From M3007 sp044226205 (GTDB taxonomy: Bacteria > Bacteroidota > Bacteroidia > Chitinophagales > Saprospiraceae): a DNA stretch of 64,000 nt. Of the stretch, positions 54,487 to 62,623 are shown in pieces. The position numbers were made by a program, and so were the translations under genes. Position 1 is the first letter of the stretch; each line of letters opens with the position of its first letter. The notes under the pieces are model-generated. The model ran no database searches. It was not told where the DNA came from and worked only from the letters and a program-made list of their open reading frames with translations. The DNA lies in assembly GCA_044226205.1 (NCBI GenBank), contig JBGAHL010000027.1, forward strand, positions 1 through 64,000, read 5' to 3'.

Positions 54487-54924
54487 ATGGCAATCACGAA
54501 AAACGGCAATTATCCAGAGAACCTGGCAGTTTCGACCCGCTACCAGCGGATCGTACAGGACGCTGGAACGGGGTTTATCATTATCGATGACACACTCGAC
54601 CCAGGCGTATCCGAGGCGCACACGGAAATCAACCGCGGCACTGTTTGGCTGCGTGTGGAAGAGAATTATCAACTCACCGTGCTTACTGCCGCCCCTGCCG
54701 GACTGGTTATTCTGGATGCCTTCAACTCCTGGTCCGAGACCGAGATTTTGGCCAAGGAAAACGAAGTCTTCGTTGTCGAACACTCCGGCCTCCCGATGAG
54801 CGCCGCGAATCAGAAAAGTGTTACCGGGTTTAGTTTCGGCGCGCCGGGTGATGTGATCACGATCAAGATCGATCAGGCAGCCAACACCGTAACCCTCTAT
54901 AGAAATAACGGCCATCTGGTCTGA
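54487..54924 (+). CDS. Small beta-rich protein of unknown family
   Basis: A 145-aa protein with no signal peptide, membrane helix or Cys. It starts MAITKNGNYPENLAVSTRYQ and reads as alternating short beta strands (GFIIIDDTLDPG, GTVWLRVEENYQLTVLTAA, GDVITIKIDQAANTVTLYRN). I do not recognise the family. A CATCTTTG box (one mismatch to TAnnTTTG) lies at 54458-54465, 22 nt before the ATG. It stands alone between the helical protein and a long noncoding stretch. It could be a small secreted or capsid-like beta protein, but nothing supports a specific role. Confidence 0.65.
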   Translation: MAITKNGNYPENLAVSTRYQRIVQDAGTGFIIIDDTLDPGVSEAHTEINRGTVWLRVEENYQLTVLTAAPAGLVILDAFNSWSETEILAKENEVFVVEHSGLPMSAANQKSVTGFSFGAPGDVITIKIDQAANTVTLYRNNGHLV

Positions 54925-55394
54925 AAGAATCAGCCTCAACCCAAACCATTTTGTTCCGGCAGCGCCACGTTTTTCCTGGAAACCTGCATTGACGGAGATG
55001 TCGTGCGCTATGATTTGCCCTGTATGCACCGTCGAATCAAATGAAAACAAGTAAAATCTGAAACGCCTAGCGCGCTGCCGGAACACCCCAAAACCTTCTT
55101 TGCCCAATCATTTTTTACCCGAAATACCGGAAATATAACTTCATGGCTTTTGATTTCCCAACCTGACAAAACCTATTTAACCCCAAACAAACCATCCCTT
55201 TTCCAACTCAAACAGAGTCCATCCACACAGAACCGAGCCTAACCGTCAGGAAACTACCCCAACCCACTGAAACCCAACCCTGACCTTTTGAGAACCAACC
55301 TTGAAACTGTAATGGTCTGCGGAGTCGCCCGATGTAACATCGGGCGACTTTTTTCTTTTCGCTATCTTTCCGGGACAATCAACAATGCTCATCC
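54925..55394. other. Long G-poor noncoding stretch ending in a terminator
   Basis: No ORF is supported. From about 55130 to 55310 the plus strand is rich in C and A and nearly free of G, with loosely spaced AACC motifs. A strong terminator is at 55323-55354 and a TATCTTTC -7-like box for the next gene at 55363-55370. The stretch may be a long 3' UTR or a separate noncoding RNA. Confidence 0.5.
55323..55354 (+). terminator. Strong intrinsic terminator
   Basis: AGTCGCCCGATG, loop TAA, CATCGGGCGACT, then T6. It lies ~400 nt after the last upstream stop on this strand, so it ends either a long 3' UTR or a noncoding transcript. Confidence 0.88.
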
Positions 55395-57596
55395 ATGCGC
55401 CTCTTCTTTTTGTTGTCCGCCTTATTTTGCCTGACCACGGTTTGGGGCCAGGGTTACGATGAAAAACTTTCCGTACCGGTTTGGACTACGGTCAGCGAAA
55501 CCCCTTCTATCACACTGCACTGGATAGCCGACCCACAGGCAACCAGTTATACCATTTACAGAAAAAATAAAACCGCGCTCGCTTTTTTCACCCTGTTGGC
55601 CTCCAATGTCCCGCCTACCAGTACCGTATGGACCGACACTAATATCGAGGCCGACAAATCCTATGAATATCGCATCTACGAGCTCGGCACGGGCGGCGTG
55701 GGCTATGTCAATGCCGGCGTTTCTCTTCCGTTGGTGAACGACCGCGGGCGCATCCTGATGCTCGTCGATAGCGCCATCGCAGCCCCTTTGGCGCCCGAAC
55801 TGGCCCAATTTGCCGCCGACCTGAGCGGCGACGGCTGGGTGGTTGCCCGTCTTGACATCCCCGGCAACTGGCCCGCCACCGCCGTCAAACAACGCATCCA
55901 GCAGGCCTACCAACAGGACCCGTCCAACACCCGCGCGCTGGTGATCGTCGGGCATGTGCCGGTGCCGTATTCCGGCGAAATCAACCCCGACGGTCACCCC
56001 GACCACGTCGGCGCATGGCCCTGCGACGCTTACTACGGCGACCTGAACGGCGTGTGGACGGATGTCACGATCAACAACGCCACCGCCTCCGACCCGCGCA
56101 ACCACAACGTACCGGGCGATGGCAAATTCGACCAGTCTACGTTTCCATCGGCCATTGAATTGCAGGTGGGTCGCATTGATTTTGCCAACATGCCGGCTTT
56201 CCAGCAAAGCGAAACCGAGCTGTTGCGCCGTTATTTTCAAAAAGATCACGACTGGCGGCATGCCAAATTCAGCGTACCCGCACGCGGCGCCATTGAAAAT
56301 AATTTTACAGACTATCCCGAAGGATTTGCCCAGAACGGCTGGAAAAACTTCGCCCCGCTCGTGGGCCCCGATTCAATGCAGTATGCCGACTGGGACCTCC
56401 TTAAAACAAAACCCTACCTCTGGGCATACGGCTGCGGCGGCGGCTGGTACCAGGGCGCCAGCGGCATCACCACAACGCCACAATTGGTTACCGACACCCT
56501 GCATGCCGTTTTTGCAATGACTTTCGGCAGCTATTTCGGCGACTGGGACAGCCAGGACAACCTCCTCAGGGCGCTCCTGGCCTCGCCTGGCACCGTGCTG
56601 ACCAACGCCTGGGCGGGCCGGCCCAACTGGCAGTTTCACCACATGGGCATGGGCGAAACGGTCGGCTATGGCGCTCTGGTGACCCAAAATAATGTCGGCG
56701 CCTACGTTGCCGGGTATGGCGGTCAGCAAGTTCATATCGCGCTGATGGGCGACCCGAGCCTTCGTATGACCATCGTTGCTCCGCCACAAGGCCCGGTGAT
56801 CGCCAATGCGTACGGCTCGCGCATCGACTTCGATTTCGGCGATTCGCCCGATACCTCCATTTTGGGATACATGATCTACCGGCGTCTGCACGGCGACTCG
56901 ATCTGGGCTCCCCTGGTTGAATATTACACCCCCGAGTCTGCATTCACCGACTCCTGTCTGAGCGCCGGCGTCGCCCACGACTACATGTTCAAAGCCCTGA
57001 AACTGGAAACCACGCCTTCGGGCACGTATTTCAACCTCAGCCAGGGTCTGGTAATCGAAAACCTCGCTGCACCCGAGTCGCCGGCCCCGCCGGAAGTTAG
57101 TTTCGAGTTTTTTCAAACGACGGGACCTTTGTCGGCTTTGTTTGAAGCAAGTGTCACGAATTGTACCGATTGGGTTTGGGACTTTGGCGATGGCAACACC
57201 TCGTTCAACGATACCAGCATTGTGCATTTTTTTACACCCGGGGTCTTTATCGTCACGCTGACCGGCTATAGCGCCTGCGGCCTGTCTGCCGTAGCCGTCG
57301 ATACGGTGTACATGAGCAGCAGCACGGCCGAGCAGTTCAAGGCAGCCGGCTGGGCCATGATGCCCAACCCGGCTTCCGAGGATTTGTGGCTGGAAAACCA
57401 GGGCGCATCGCCTCAAACAGCGTCATTCAGGGTTTTTGCATCCGACGGACGCCTGGTGGTGCAGCAAACACCGCTTGTACTGGCCAGTGGCGAGCGGGTG
57501 CGGGTTCCCGTGAACAATTGGCCGGAAGCTTTGTATTTACTTGACCTCCAAACGGATCAAGGGCACTTTGCACGGCCGTTCGTGGTCAAACATTGA
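55395..57596 (+). CDS. Secreted gingipain-fold (C25-like) protein lacking the catalytic dyad, PKD and T9SS domains
   Basis: A 733-aa exported protein: signal peptide MRLFFLLSALFCLTTVWGQ, an FN3-like domain (~25-110), a C25/gingipain-like domain (~115-450), a second FN3-like stretch, a PKD domain (WVWDFGDGNTSFND) and a T9SS sorting domain (MMPNPASEDLWLENQ). The C25 fold is suggested by ALVIVGHVPVPYSG, CDAYYGDLNG and ELQVGRIDF. Where gingipains have the catalytic His, this protein reads AYGCGGGW (near residue 347), and the catalytic-Cys region reads TFGSYFGDW (near 378). The enzyme is therefore probably inactive or uses another mechanism. The fold assignment is moderate. Confidence 0.72.
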   Translation: MRLFFLLSALFCLTTVWGQGYDEKLSVPVWTTVSETPSITLHWIADPQATSYTIYRKNKTALAFFTLLASNVPPTSTVWTDTNIEADKSYEYRIYELGTGGVGYVNAGVSLPLVNDRGRILMLVDSAIAAPLAPELAQFAADLSGDGWVVARLDIPGNWPATAVKQRIQQAYQQDPSNTRALVIVGHVPVPYSGEINPDGHPDHVGAWPCDAYYGDLNGVWTDVTINNATASDPRNHNVPGDGKFDQSTFPSAIELQVGRIDFANMPAFQQSETELLRRYFQKDHDWRHAKFSVPARGAIENNFTDYPEGFAQNGWKNFAPLVGPDSMQYADWDLLKTKPYLWAYGCGGGWYQGASGITTTPQLVTDTLHAVFAMTFGSYFGDWDSQDNLLRALLASPGTVLTNAWAGRPNWQFHHMGMGETVGYGALVTQNNVGAYVAGYGGQQVHIALMGDPSLRMTIVAPPQGPVIANAYGSRIDFDFGDSPDTSILGYMIYRRLHGDSIWAPLVEYYTPESAFTDSCLSAGVAHDYMFKALKLETTPSGTYFNLSQGLVIENLAAPESPAPPEVSFEFFQTTGPLSALFEASVTNCTDWVWDFGDGNTSFNDTSIVHFFTPGVFIVTLTGYSACGLSAVAVDTVYMSSSTAEQFKAAGWAMMPNPASEDLWLENQGASPQTASFRVFASDGRLVVQQTPLVLASGERVRVPVNNWPEALYLLDLQTDQGHFARPFVVKH

Positions 57597-57600
57597 ACTT

Positions 57601-57831
57601 ATGCTCAAAAAGCTGCTCATTCTGCCCATTCGCTTTTATCAGCTGGCTATTTCCCCCATGCTGGGCCCCAACAAGTGCCGTTTTCAACCTACCTGCTCGC
57701 ATTACGCGATCGAGGCGATACAGGAATGGGGCATTTTTAAAGGAACCTATCTGGCCGCGCGGCGCATTTTGCGCTGCCACCCCTGGGGCGGGCACGGCTA
57801 CGACCCTGTACCTAAAAAACAAGGGGAGTAA
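57601..57831 (+). CDS. yidD: Membrane protein insertion efficiency factor YidD
   Basis: A 76-aa protein with all YidD marks: RFYQLAISPMLGPNKCRFQPTCSHYA (with three conserved Cys counting RCHP) and LRCHPWGGHGYDPVP at the end. It helps insert proteins into the inner membrane and is often encoded between rnpA and yidC. Here it begins 4 nt after the previous stop and is followed by the PaaE-like gene after a 4-nt gap. Confidence 0.95.
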   Translation: MLKKLLILPIRFYQLAISPMLGPNKCRFQPTCSHYAIEAIQEWGIFKGTYLAARRILRCHPWGGHGYDPVPKKQGE

Positions 57832-57835
57832 GTTC

Positions 57836-58897
57836 ATGAAGGAAGCATCGCTCCGGCTGCGGATCGTCGAAAAACGCTGGGAAACACCCAATACTGCCAC
57901 TTTTGTACTCGAGCCGGCGGACGATGGAGCAGATTTAGCCTATGAGCCCGGGCAATATTTGTCGCTGGCACTGGCCCCGCACGGGAAAGATTTGCGCCGC
58001 GCCTATTCATTTTCCAGCAGCCCTACGGCCGGCGAACGACCGGCCATCACGGTGCAGCGCGTCGTCAACGGAGAAGTATCCAACTGGTTGCTCGACCATT
58101 GCGAACAAGGTCAATACCTGACGTCGGCCAGGGTGGCAGGGCAGTTTTTGTTGCCCGATCCCCTGCCCGACACGCTGGTCTATCTGGCCGCAGGAAGTGG
58201 TATCACACCGATTATCAGCCATTTGAAAACCCTGCTGGCAACCGAAAACAGCCCGAAAATCCTGCTGGCATTTGCCAACCGCGACAGCAGGCACACGATC
58301 TTCAAGGACCAGATCGATCGCTGGATCGAACAATACCCCGATCGCTTCCATTGCCGGTATTTTATGAGCCGGGAAAAAGGCATCCCGAACAGCTACTTCG
58401 GGCATTTGCACAAAAGCGCCTGGGAAGACTGGCTGCACGAGCATTTCGGCTCCCGCATTAGCCGCAAACAGCACCTCAACACTGTGTTTTTTCTGTGCGC
58501 GCCGTTCCCGCTCATGCGTATGGCCAGCATGAGTTTGCGGGTGCTTGATTTTCCGGAAAAAAACATCCGGCAGGAAATTTACAAGCCCGAACGCACACCC
58601 CCGGCCCGCATCCCGGACACCAGTCGCACGCACACGATCCAGGTCAATAAAGACGGACAACACTTCAAATTCGACACCTACGAAGGCGAAACGATCCTCA
58701 ACGCGGCGCTCCGCCAGGGCATCGATCTGCCTTATACCTGCAAGGCCGGTGTGTGCCTCTCCTGCCTTGCCCGATGCAGGGAAGGCGCCGTAGACCTCGT
58801 ATTTGCCGAAAACACCCGCCCCGAAGGCCCGGGAAGTATGATCAATACCTGCATCGGCTATGCGACCAGTGAACAGGTGCTGCTGGATTTTGAATAA
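57836..58897 (+). CDS. PaaE-like 2Fe-2S flavin reductase
   Basis: A 353-aa ferredoxin:NAD(P)H reductase-type protein. An FAD-binding barrel carries RAYSFSSSP (near residue 60), the NAD(P)H-binding region has YLAAGSGITPIISHL, and a C-terminal plant-type ferredoxin domain has CKAGVCLSCLARC plus a distal Cys in NTCIGYA. This order and length match PaaE, the reductase of phenylacetyl-CoA epoxidase, and related oxygenase reductases. It may serve the PaaA enzyme encoded at 41744, or another oxygenase. Start ATG at 57836, 4 nt after yidD. Confidence 0.85.
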   Translation: MKEASLRLRIVEKRWETPNTATFVLEPADDGADLAYEPGQYLSLALAPHGKDLRRAYSFSSSPTAGERPAITVQRVVNGEVSNWLLDHCEQGQYLTSARVAGQFLLPDPLPDTLVYLAAGSGITPIISHLKTLLATENSPKILLAFANRDSRHTIFKDQIDRWIEQYPDRFHCRYFMSREKGIPNSYFGHLHKSAWEDWLHEHFGSRISRKQHLNTVFFLCAPFPLMRMASMSLRVLDFPEKNIRQEIYKPERTPPARIPDTSRTHTIQVNKDGQHFKFDTYEGETILNAALRQGIDLPYTCKAGVCLSCLARCREGAVDLVFAENTRPEGPGSMINTCIGYATSEQVLLDFE

Positions 58898-58992
58898 CAA
58901 GAGTTACGGCCATCGAATTACTTTTGCGTCTTTGCCGGCAGGCAATCCGTTAAAAAGCGCAGTTTCCTGAATTTTGAAATTTTACAAGAGCC

Positions 58993-59598
58993 ATGATCAT
59001 CGTACAGGATAAAATCGTCAGTGACGATGTGGTAGAGGAGCAATTTATCTGCAATCTCAATGCCTGCAAGGGCGCATGTTGCTGGGAAGGCGACTCGGGC
59101 GCCCCTTTGGAGGAGGCGGAATTACCCGTTTTGAAAGCCATTTTTAATGATATCAAGCCTTTTTTAAGCCCGGCAGGTATTCAGGAAATCGAACGGCAAG
59201 GCACCGCTGTGTGGTATGAAGAAGCCAGGGAATGGGGCACCACCCTGATCGACAATGGCCCCTGCGCCTACATGACCACCAATGCGCTGGGCATCGCGCA
59301 ATGCGGCATCGAAGCGGCATGGAAAGCGGGGGTGATCGATTTTCAAAAGCCGATTTCCTGCCATTTGTACCCGATCCGCGTGAAAACGAACCGCGAGCAG
59401 AACTTCGAAGCGCTCAATTATGACCGCTGGGAAATTTGTTCGGCGGCTTGCGAACTGGGCCGTCAGGAAAAGATGCCGGTTTACCGTTTTCTGCGCAGCG
59501 CAATTATTCGCAAATACGGCGAAGGTTTTTACGAGGCGCTCGACGGCGCCGCACAGTTTCTGCTCGAAGGCGAGGTGGACGGCGACGAACAGATCTAG
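58993..59598 (+). CDS. DUF3109 family protein
   Basis: A 201-aa Cys-rich protein of the DUF3109 family. Conserved points: CNLNACKGACCWEGDSGAPL near residues 20-40 and the PISCHLYPIRV and CSAACELG segments, which probably bind a metal or Fe-S centre (CxxCxxxCC-like). No signal peptide is seen, so it is probably cytosolic. Function is unknown. The gene stop overlaps that of the converging barrel gene by 4 nt. Confidence 0.9.
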   Translation: MIIVQDKIVSDDVVEEQFICNLNACKGACCWEGDSGAPLEEAELPVLKAIFNDIKPFLSPAGIQEIERQGTAVWYEEAREWGTTLIDNGPCAYMTTNALGIAQCGIEAAWKAGVIDFQKPISCHLYPIRVKTNREQNFEALNYDRWEICSAACELGRQEKMPVYRFLRSAIIRKYGEGFYEALDGAAQFLLEGEVDGDEQI

Positions 59599-60257
59599 CC
59601 GCGCGCTCTTTTTCCGATCACCAGTCGAAGGCACATTTTGTCGCGAAGGATGCGATTGACGGTGCGGTCGTAAGGCGAGCCCGTATCGGCATGCAGGTCG
59701 TTCATGCCGTGCGAATACAGAAATTCGGGCTGCAAATGCCACTTTCCCCAGTTAAATTCAAGTCCCAGCCCCAGGTCGATGCCAAGGCGCTCGCGAAAAA
59801 GAGCAACGCCGTTTTCCGGCTGGGTTGTGGCCGCGTTCAGTCCCAGCCGGCCGCCGAACAGAATATTGCTGCGCATCGGCAGGTTGCCGAATGGTTTGCT
59901 GAACACCAGATGCACAGGTAGTTCCAGCTCCGAAAACGTATAACGAACGCGCTCGCCCGGGCGGTTGTCGGCCCACAGCGTAGCGTGGTGAGCGGAGTAG
60001 GAAAAAGCCAGTTCAGGCTGAAAATACAGGTACTGATAGAGTGGAAAACGCAGGGCCGCGCCGAAACTCAGGCCCGCCGCCTCCTGCTGAAAATCCATCC
60101 ACGGGGCAGAAGGGTCGCTGCTGCCCGAGCCGGCGCCCAGCAGGCTGTAATCCGCACCGGCAAAAAACATCAGCCGCCGGGGCTCGGCCGGTGCGTCGGT
60201 TTGACCATTCAGGCGAAGTACCAACAACAGGCAGACAAACAAATGGATTTTTTTCAT
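59595..60257 (-). CDS. Outer-membrane beta-barrel protein
   Basis: A 220-aa exported protein: signal peptide MKKIHLFVCLLLVLRLNGQ, then about eight amphipathic strands (LMFFAGADYSL, LYFQPELAFSYSAHH, SELELPVHLVFSKPFG, LGLGLEFNWGKWHLQPEF) that end on a basic C-terminal segment. The pattern fits the OmpA-like or PorT-like small barrels of Bacteroidota. The ATG at 60257 is chosen over one 39 nt upstream (60296) that would collide with the divergent lantibiotic dehydratase start. Ligand unknown. Confidence 0.75.
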   Translation of the reverse strand: MKKIHLFVCLLLVLRLNGQTDAPAEPRRLMFFAGADYSLLGAGSGSSDPSAPWMDFQQEAAGLSFGAALRFPLYQYLYFQPELAFSYSAHHATLWADNRPGERVRYTFSELELPVHLVFSKPFGNLPMRSNILFGGRLGLNAATTQPENGVALFRERLGIDLGLGLEFNWGKWHLQPEFLYSHGMNDLHADTGSPYDRTVNRILRDKMCLRLVIGKRARG

Positions 60258-60294
60258 CGGTGTCAATCGAAGGGAAGTTGTTACTTCGCTCTTC

Positions 60295-62622
60295 ATGTTG
60301 CCTCTGACGCTCGTACGAACCGCCGGGTTGCCCCTCGACGCCCTGATCAGCCTGAGCAGTGATTTTACGGCCGAACTTTCGGCCCTGAAACGGGCTGAAA
60401 CAAGGCTGGATCTTGCTTCCGAACAACTCCGGACTGCATTCGACAACGCCCTCGAAAGCTTGCCGTCCTCGGATTTGCGCACGGCGGTGTACAATGCCAG
60501 GCGCATGTTTTTTGTAAAAAAAAGACTCCCCGCAACACTCCCCGCACCGCTGCCGCCGGCGCTTTCCGCCGCGATCGACCAATGGCAAGCCGCGCAAACC
60601 GGGTTGCAGGAGGCCAGCGGGCAGTTGGCGCTGCGTTACGCGACCTGTTTGCGGGAGAACACGGACGCCCTGAAAAAATGGAGCGATCACCCTTCCCTTC
60701 GTCGGTCCCTGTTGTTTGCCAGTCACGATCTTTTGAGTCAAATCGCTGATTTTCAAGACAATAAAACTATTGTTGCTGAAAAAAAACAACGCCGCCGGGC
60801 CTACTCGCTGGCGCAATACGTCACGAGAGGCGCCGCCAAAACCTCGCCGTTCAGCCGCCTGACCACGCTGTCCGTTTTCAACAATCAGGAACGAAACGAC
60901 GAGGAGCCCGCCGCCGCGTGGCAATCCGAGCGGGCCGTGGTCAGCCCCAATGTTGCGCTGTTGCCGCTATTTTACGAGGCCCTGCTGAAAGCCCCTTCCT
61001 TTCGGAAAGCCCTGCCGCTCGCGGTAAACCCTTCGCTGACCATCGAAGAAAACGGCAAGGAGGCGCCGAGGTACAAATGGTTGTATTTCGACGGAGTACA
61101 GGAGAGTTTTCAGCACATGTATGTCCACCCGCTGGTCGGCTTTGTGCTGTCCAACCTGACCCGACCCGGTCCGGCGCTGCATTTCGACGAAATTGTGGCC
61201 TCTATTGAAAGAATTTACGAAGGCTCGCAGGAGGAGCGGGAAACCATCGTCGGTGAATTGATCGACACGGGGTTGCTGGAATGGCAGTGGCCCGAGCGCG
61301 GCTTTTCGCCTTCCTGGTGCGGAAAACTGTACCAGTTTCTGGGCTTCCTGCCCGGCGCAGAGCCCCTCGTGGTGGAGGCCGCCGCCTTGTTGCAATGGCT
61401 GCGCACAGCAGCACGGGTGTTGCCGCATCAGGAGGAGGCGCAGGCACTGGATACCTTGCGCGATACAGCCAGTCAGTTGCAGGCCTTTTTCGAGCAGCAC
61501 GAAGTGGCCTACCCCGGCATTGCACCCGAGCAATTGTTCTACGAAGATGTGGAAGCCGAGGTGCAGGTCGACTTGCCCGCCCAGGCCCTCGATAGCATTG
61601 CCCTGGCCATAAAATCGCGCTGGCAACGCGCGCCCATGCACCTTCAAACCCCGCTAAAAGCCCGTCTGCACGCCTTTGCTCGACAATATGGCGGCGCTTC
61701 GCAGGAAGTGCCGTTTATGATGTTCAGCGAGGCATTTATCCGCGAAAAAGAACAGGACAACGAGCCAGAGCAGTTTTTTTCACGACCTTTTTCCGGGAAA
61801 ATCGGCGCGCTGATCCAGGTTTTCCGTGAAAACGACCAGTGGCGCGCAGTGGTCAACGGCCTTTTCCCCGGCGGAGGAAAACTCTGGGTCCGCTGGCTGC
61901 ATTTGTTCACGGCCCCGGCGCAAAATGCATTTTCCGACTGGTGGCCCAAAGGCGTCCTGCCATATCCCTGGCAGCACTGGAGCAACGCAGATTTTCAGTC
62001 GCAACCCGGCAACACGCACCTGGCCGTACCCGGCGGAAGGACGCCCGAAGGCAAGCACATCCGCCTGAATGAACTTTGGGTGCGAGCCGATGAGCACAAC
62101 GTTTATCTCTACGAGCGTCGCGATTTCAAAAAAATTGATTTTACCGATTTGGGACTGGAAGCACCCGACTCCCGCCCTCCCGTGATGCAAATTCTTTGGC
62201 AACTCGGCGTGCCAAGGGTATCGAAAGAGGTCTTGCTCGACGGGTTTTCCCTGTGGCAGCGCCTCAAATCGGGCGCTTTGCACCGCCCGCGCGTCGAGTC
62301 GGGTTTGCTTGTACTCGAACGGGCGGCCTGGCAACTGGATTTGCCCGACTGTCCTGCGGAGCCGCTGGCGGCTTTTTTGTATTTGCGCGAAAAGATGGAA
62401 CAGAGCGGCGTGCCCAGGCACTTTTTTGCGCGTTTTTCCGGGGAAAAGCCCCAATTTATGGATCAGGACAGCCCCGTACTGATGCAATTATTGATCAAAA
62501 AACTGCATCAGCACGGGGGAAATCTGTACATGGAAGAAATGCTGCCCGGGCCGGAGCACAGCGTCGTTCGGCGGGAAGGCAGCCCGCACGCGGCAGAGTT
62601 CGTGATCGAGTTCGAGGTGTAA
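60295..62622 (+). CDS. Orphan lantibiotic dehydratase (LanB N-terminal type)
   Basis: A 775-aa protein of the LanB glutamylation family, which dehydrates Ser/Thr in peptide natural products using Glu-tRNA. N-terminal LVRTAGLPLDAL matches the family's RxPGLPL-like opening, and SLAQYVTRGAAKTSPFSRLTTLSVF matches the conserved YxTRxxxKTSPF block. Further signatures are MHLQTPLKARLHAF and a C-terminal YMEEMLPGPEHSVV. It lacks a separate C-terminal SpaB_C elimination domain, like the split LanBs of thiopeptide-type systems. No precursor peptide, cyclase, elimination partner or transporter gene is near. It diverges from the barrel gene with a 37-nt gap. Confidence 0.8.
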   Translation: MLPLTLVRTAGLPLDALISLSSDFTAELSALKRAETRLDLASEQLRTAFDNALESLPSSDLRTAVYNARRMFFVKKRLPATLPAPLPPALSAAIDQWQAAQTGLQEASGQLALRYATCLRENTDALKKWSDHPSLRRSLLFASHDLLSQIADFQDNKTIVAEKKQRRRAYSLAQYVTRGAAKTSPFSRLTTLSVFNNQERNDEEPAAAWQSERAVVSPNVALLPLFYEALLKAPSFRKALPLAVNPSLTIEENGKEAPRYKWLYFDGVQESFQHMYVHPLVGFVLSNLTRPGPALHFDEIVASIERIYEGSQEERETIVGELIDTGLLEWQWPERGFSPSWCGKLYQFLGFLPGAEPLVVEAAALLQWLRTAARVLPHQEEAQALDTLRDTASQLQAFFEQHEVAYPGIAPEQLFYEDVEAEVQVDLPAQALDSIALAIKSRWQRAPMHLQTPLKARLHAFARQYGGASQEVPFMMFSEAFIREKEQDNEPEQFFSRPFSGKIGALIQVFRENDQWRAVVNGLFPGGGKLWVRWLHLFTAPAQNAFSDWWPKGVLPYPWQHWSNADFQSQPGNTHLAVPGGRTPEGKHIRLNELWVRADEHNVYLYERRDFKKIDFTDLGLEAPDSRPPVMQILWQLGVPRVSKEVLLDGFSLWQRLKSGALHRPRVESGLLVLERAAWQLDLPDCPAEPLAAFLYLREKMEQSGVPRHFFARFSGEKPQFMDQDSPVLMQLLIKKLHQHGGNLYMEEMLPGPEHSVVRREGSPHAAEFVIEFEV

Positions 62623-62623
62623 A

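Noticed and set aside
60258..60294. Lanthipeptide precursor next to the LanB gene
   Set aside because: The divergent gap is only 37 nt, and no small ORF with a leader and Ser/Thr/Cys core was found on either side.
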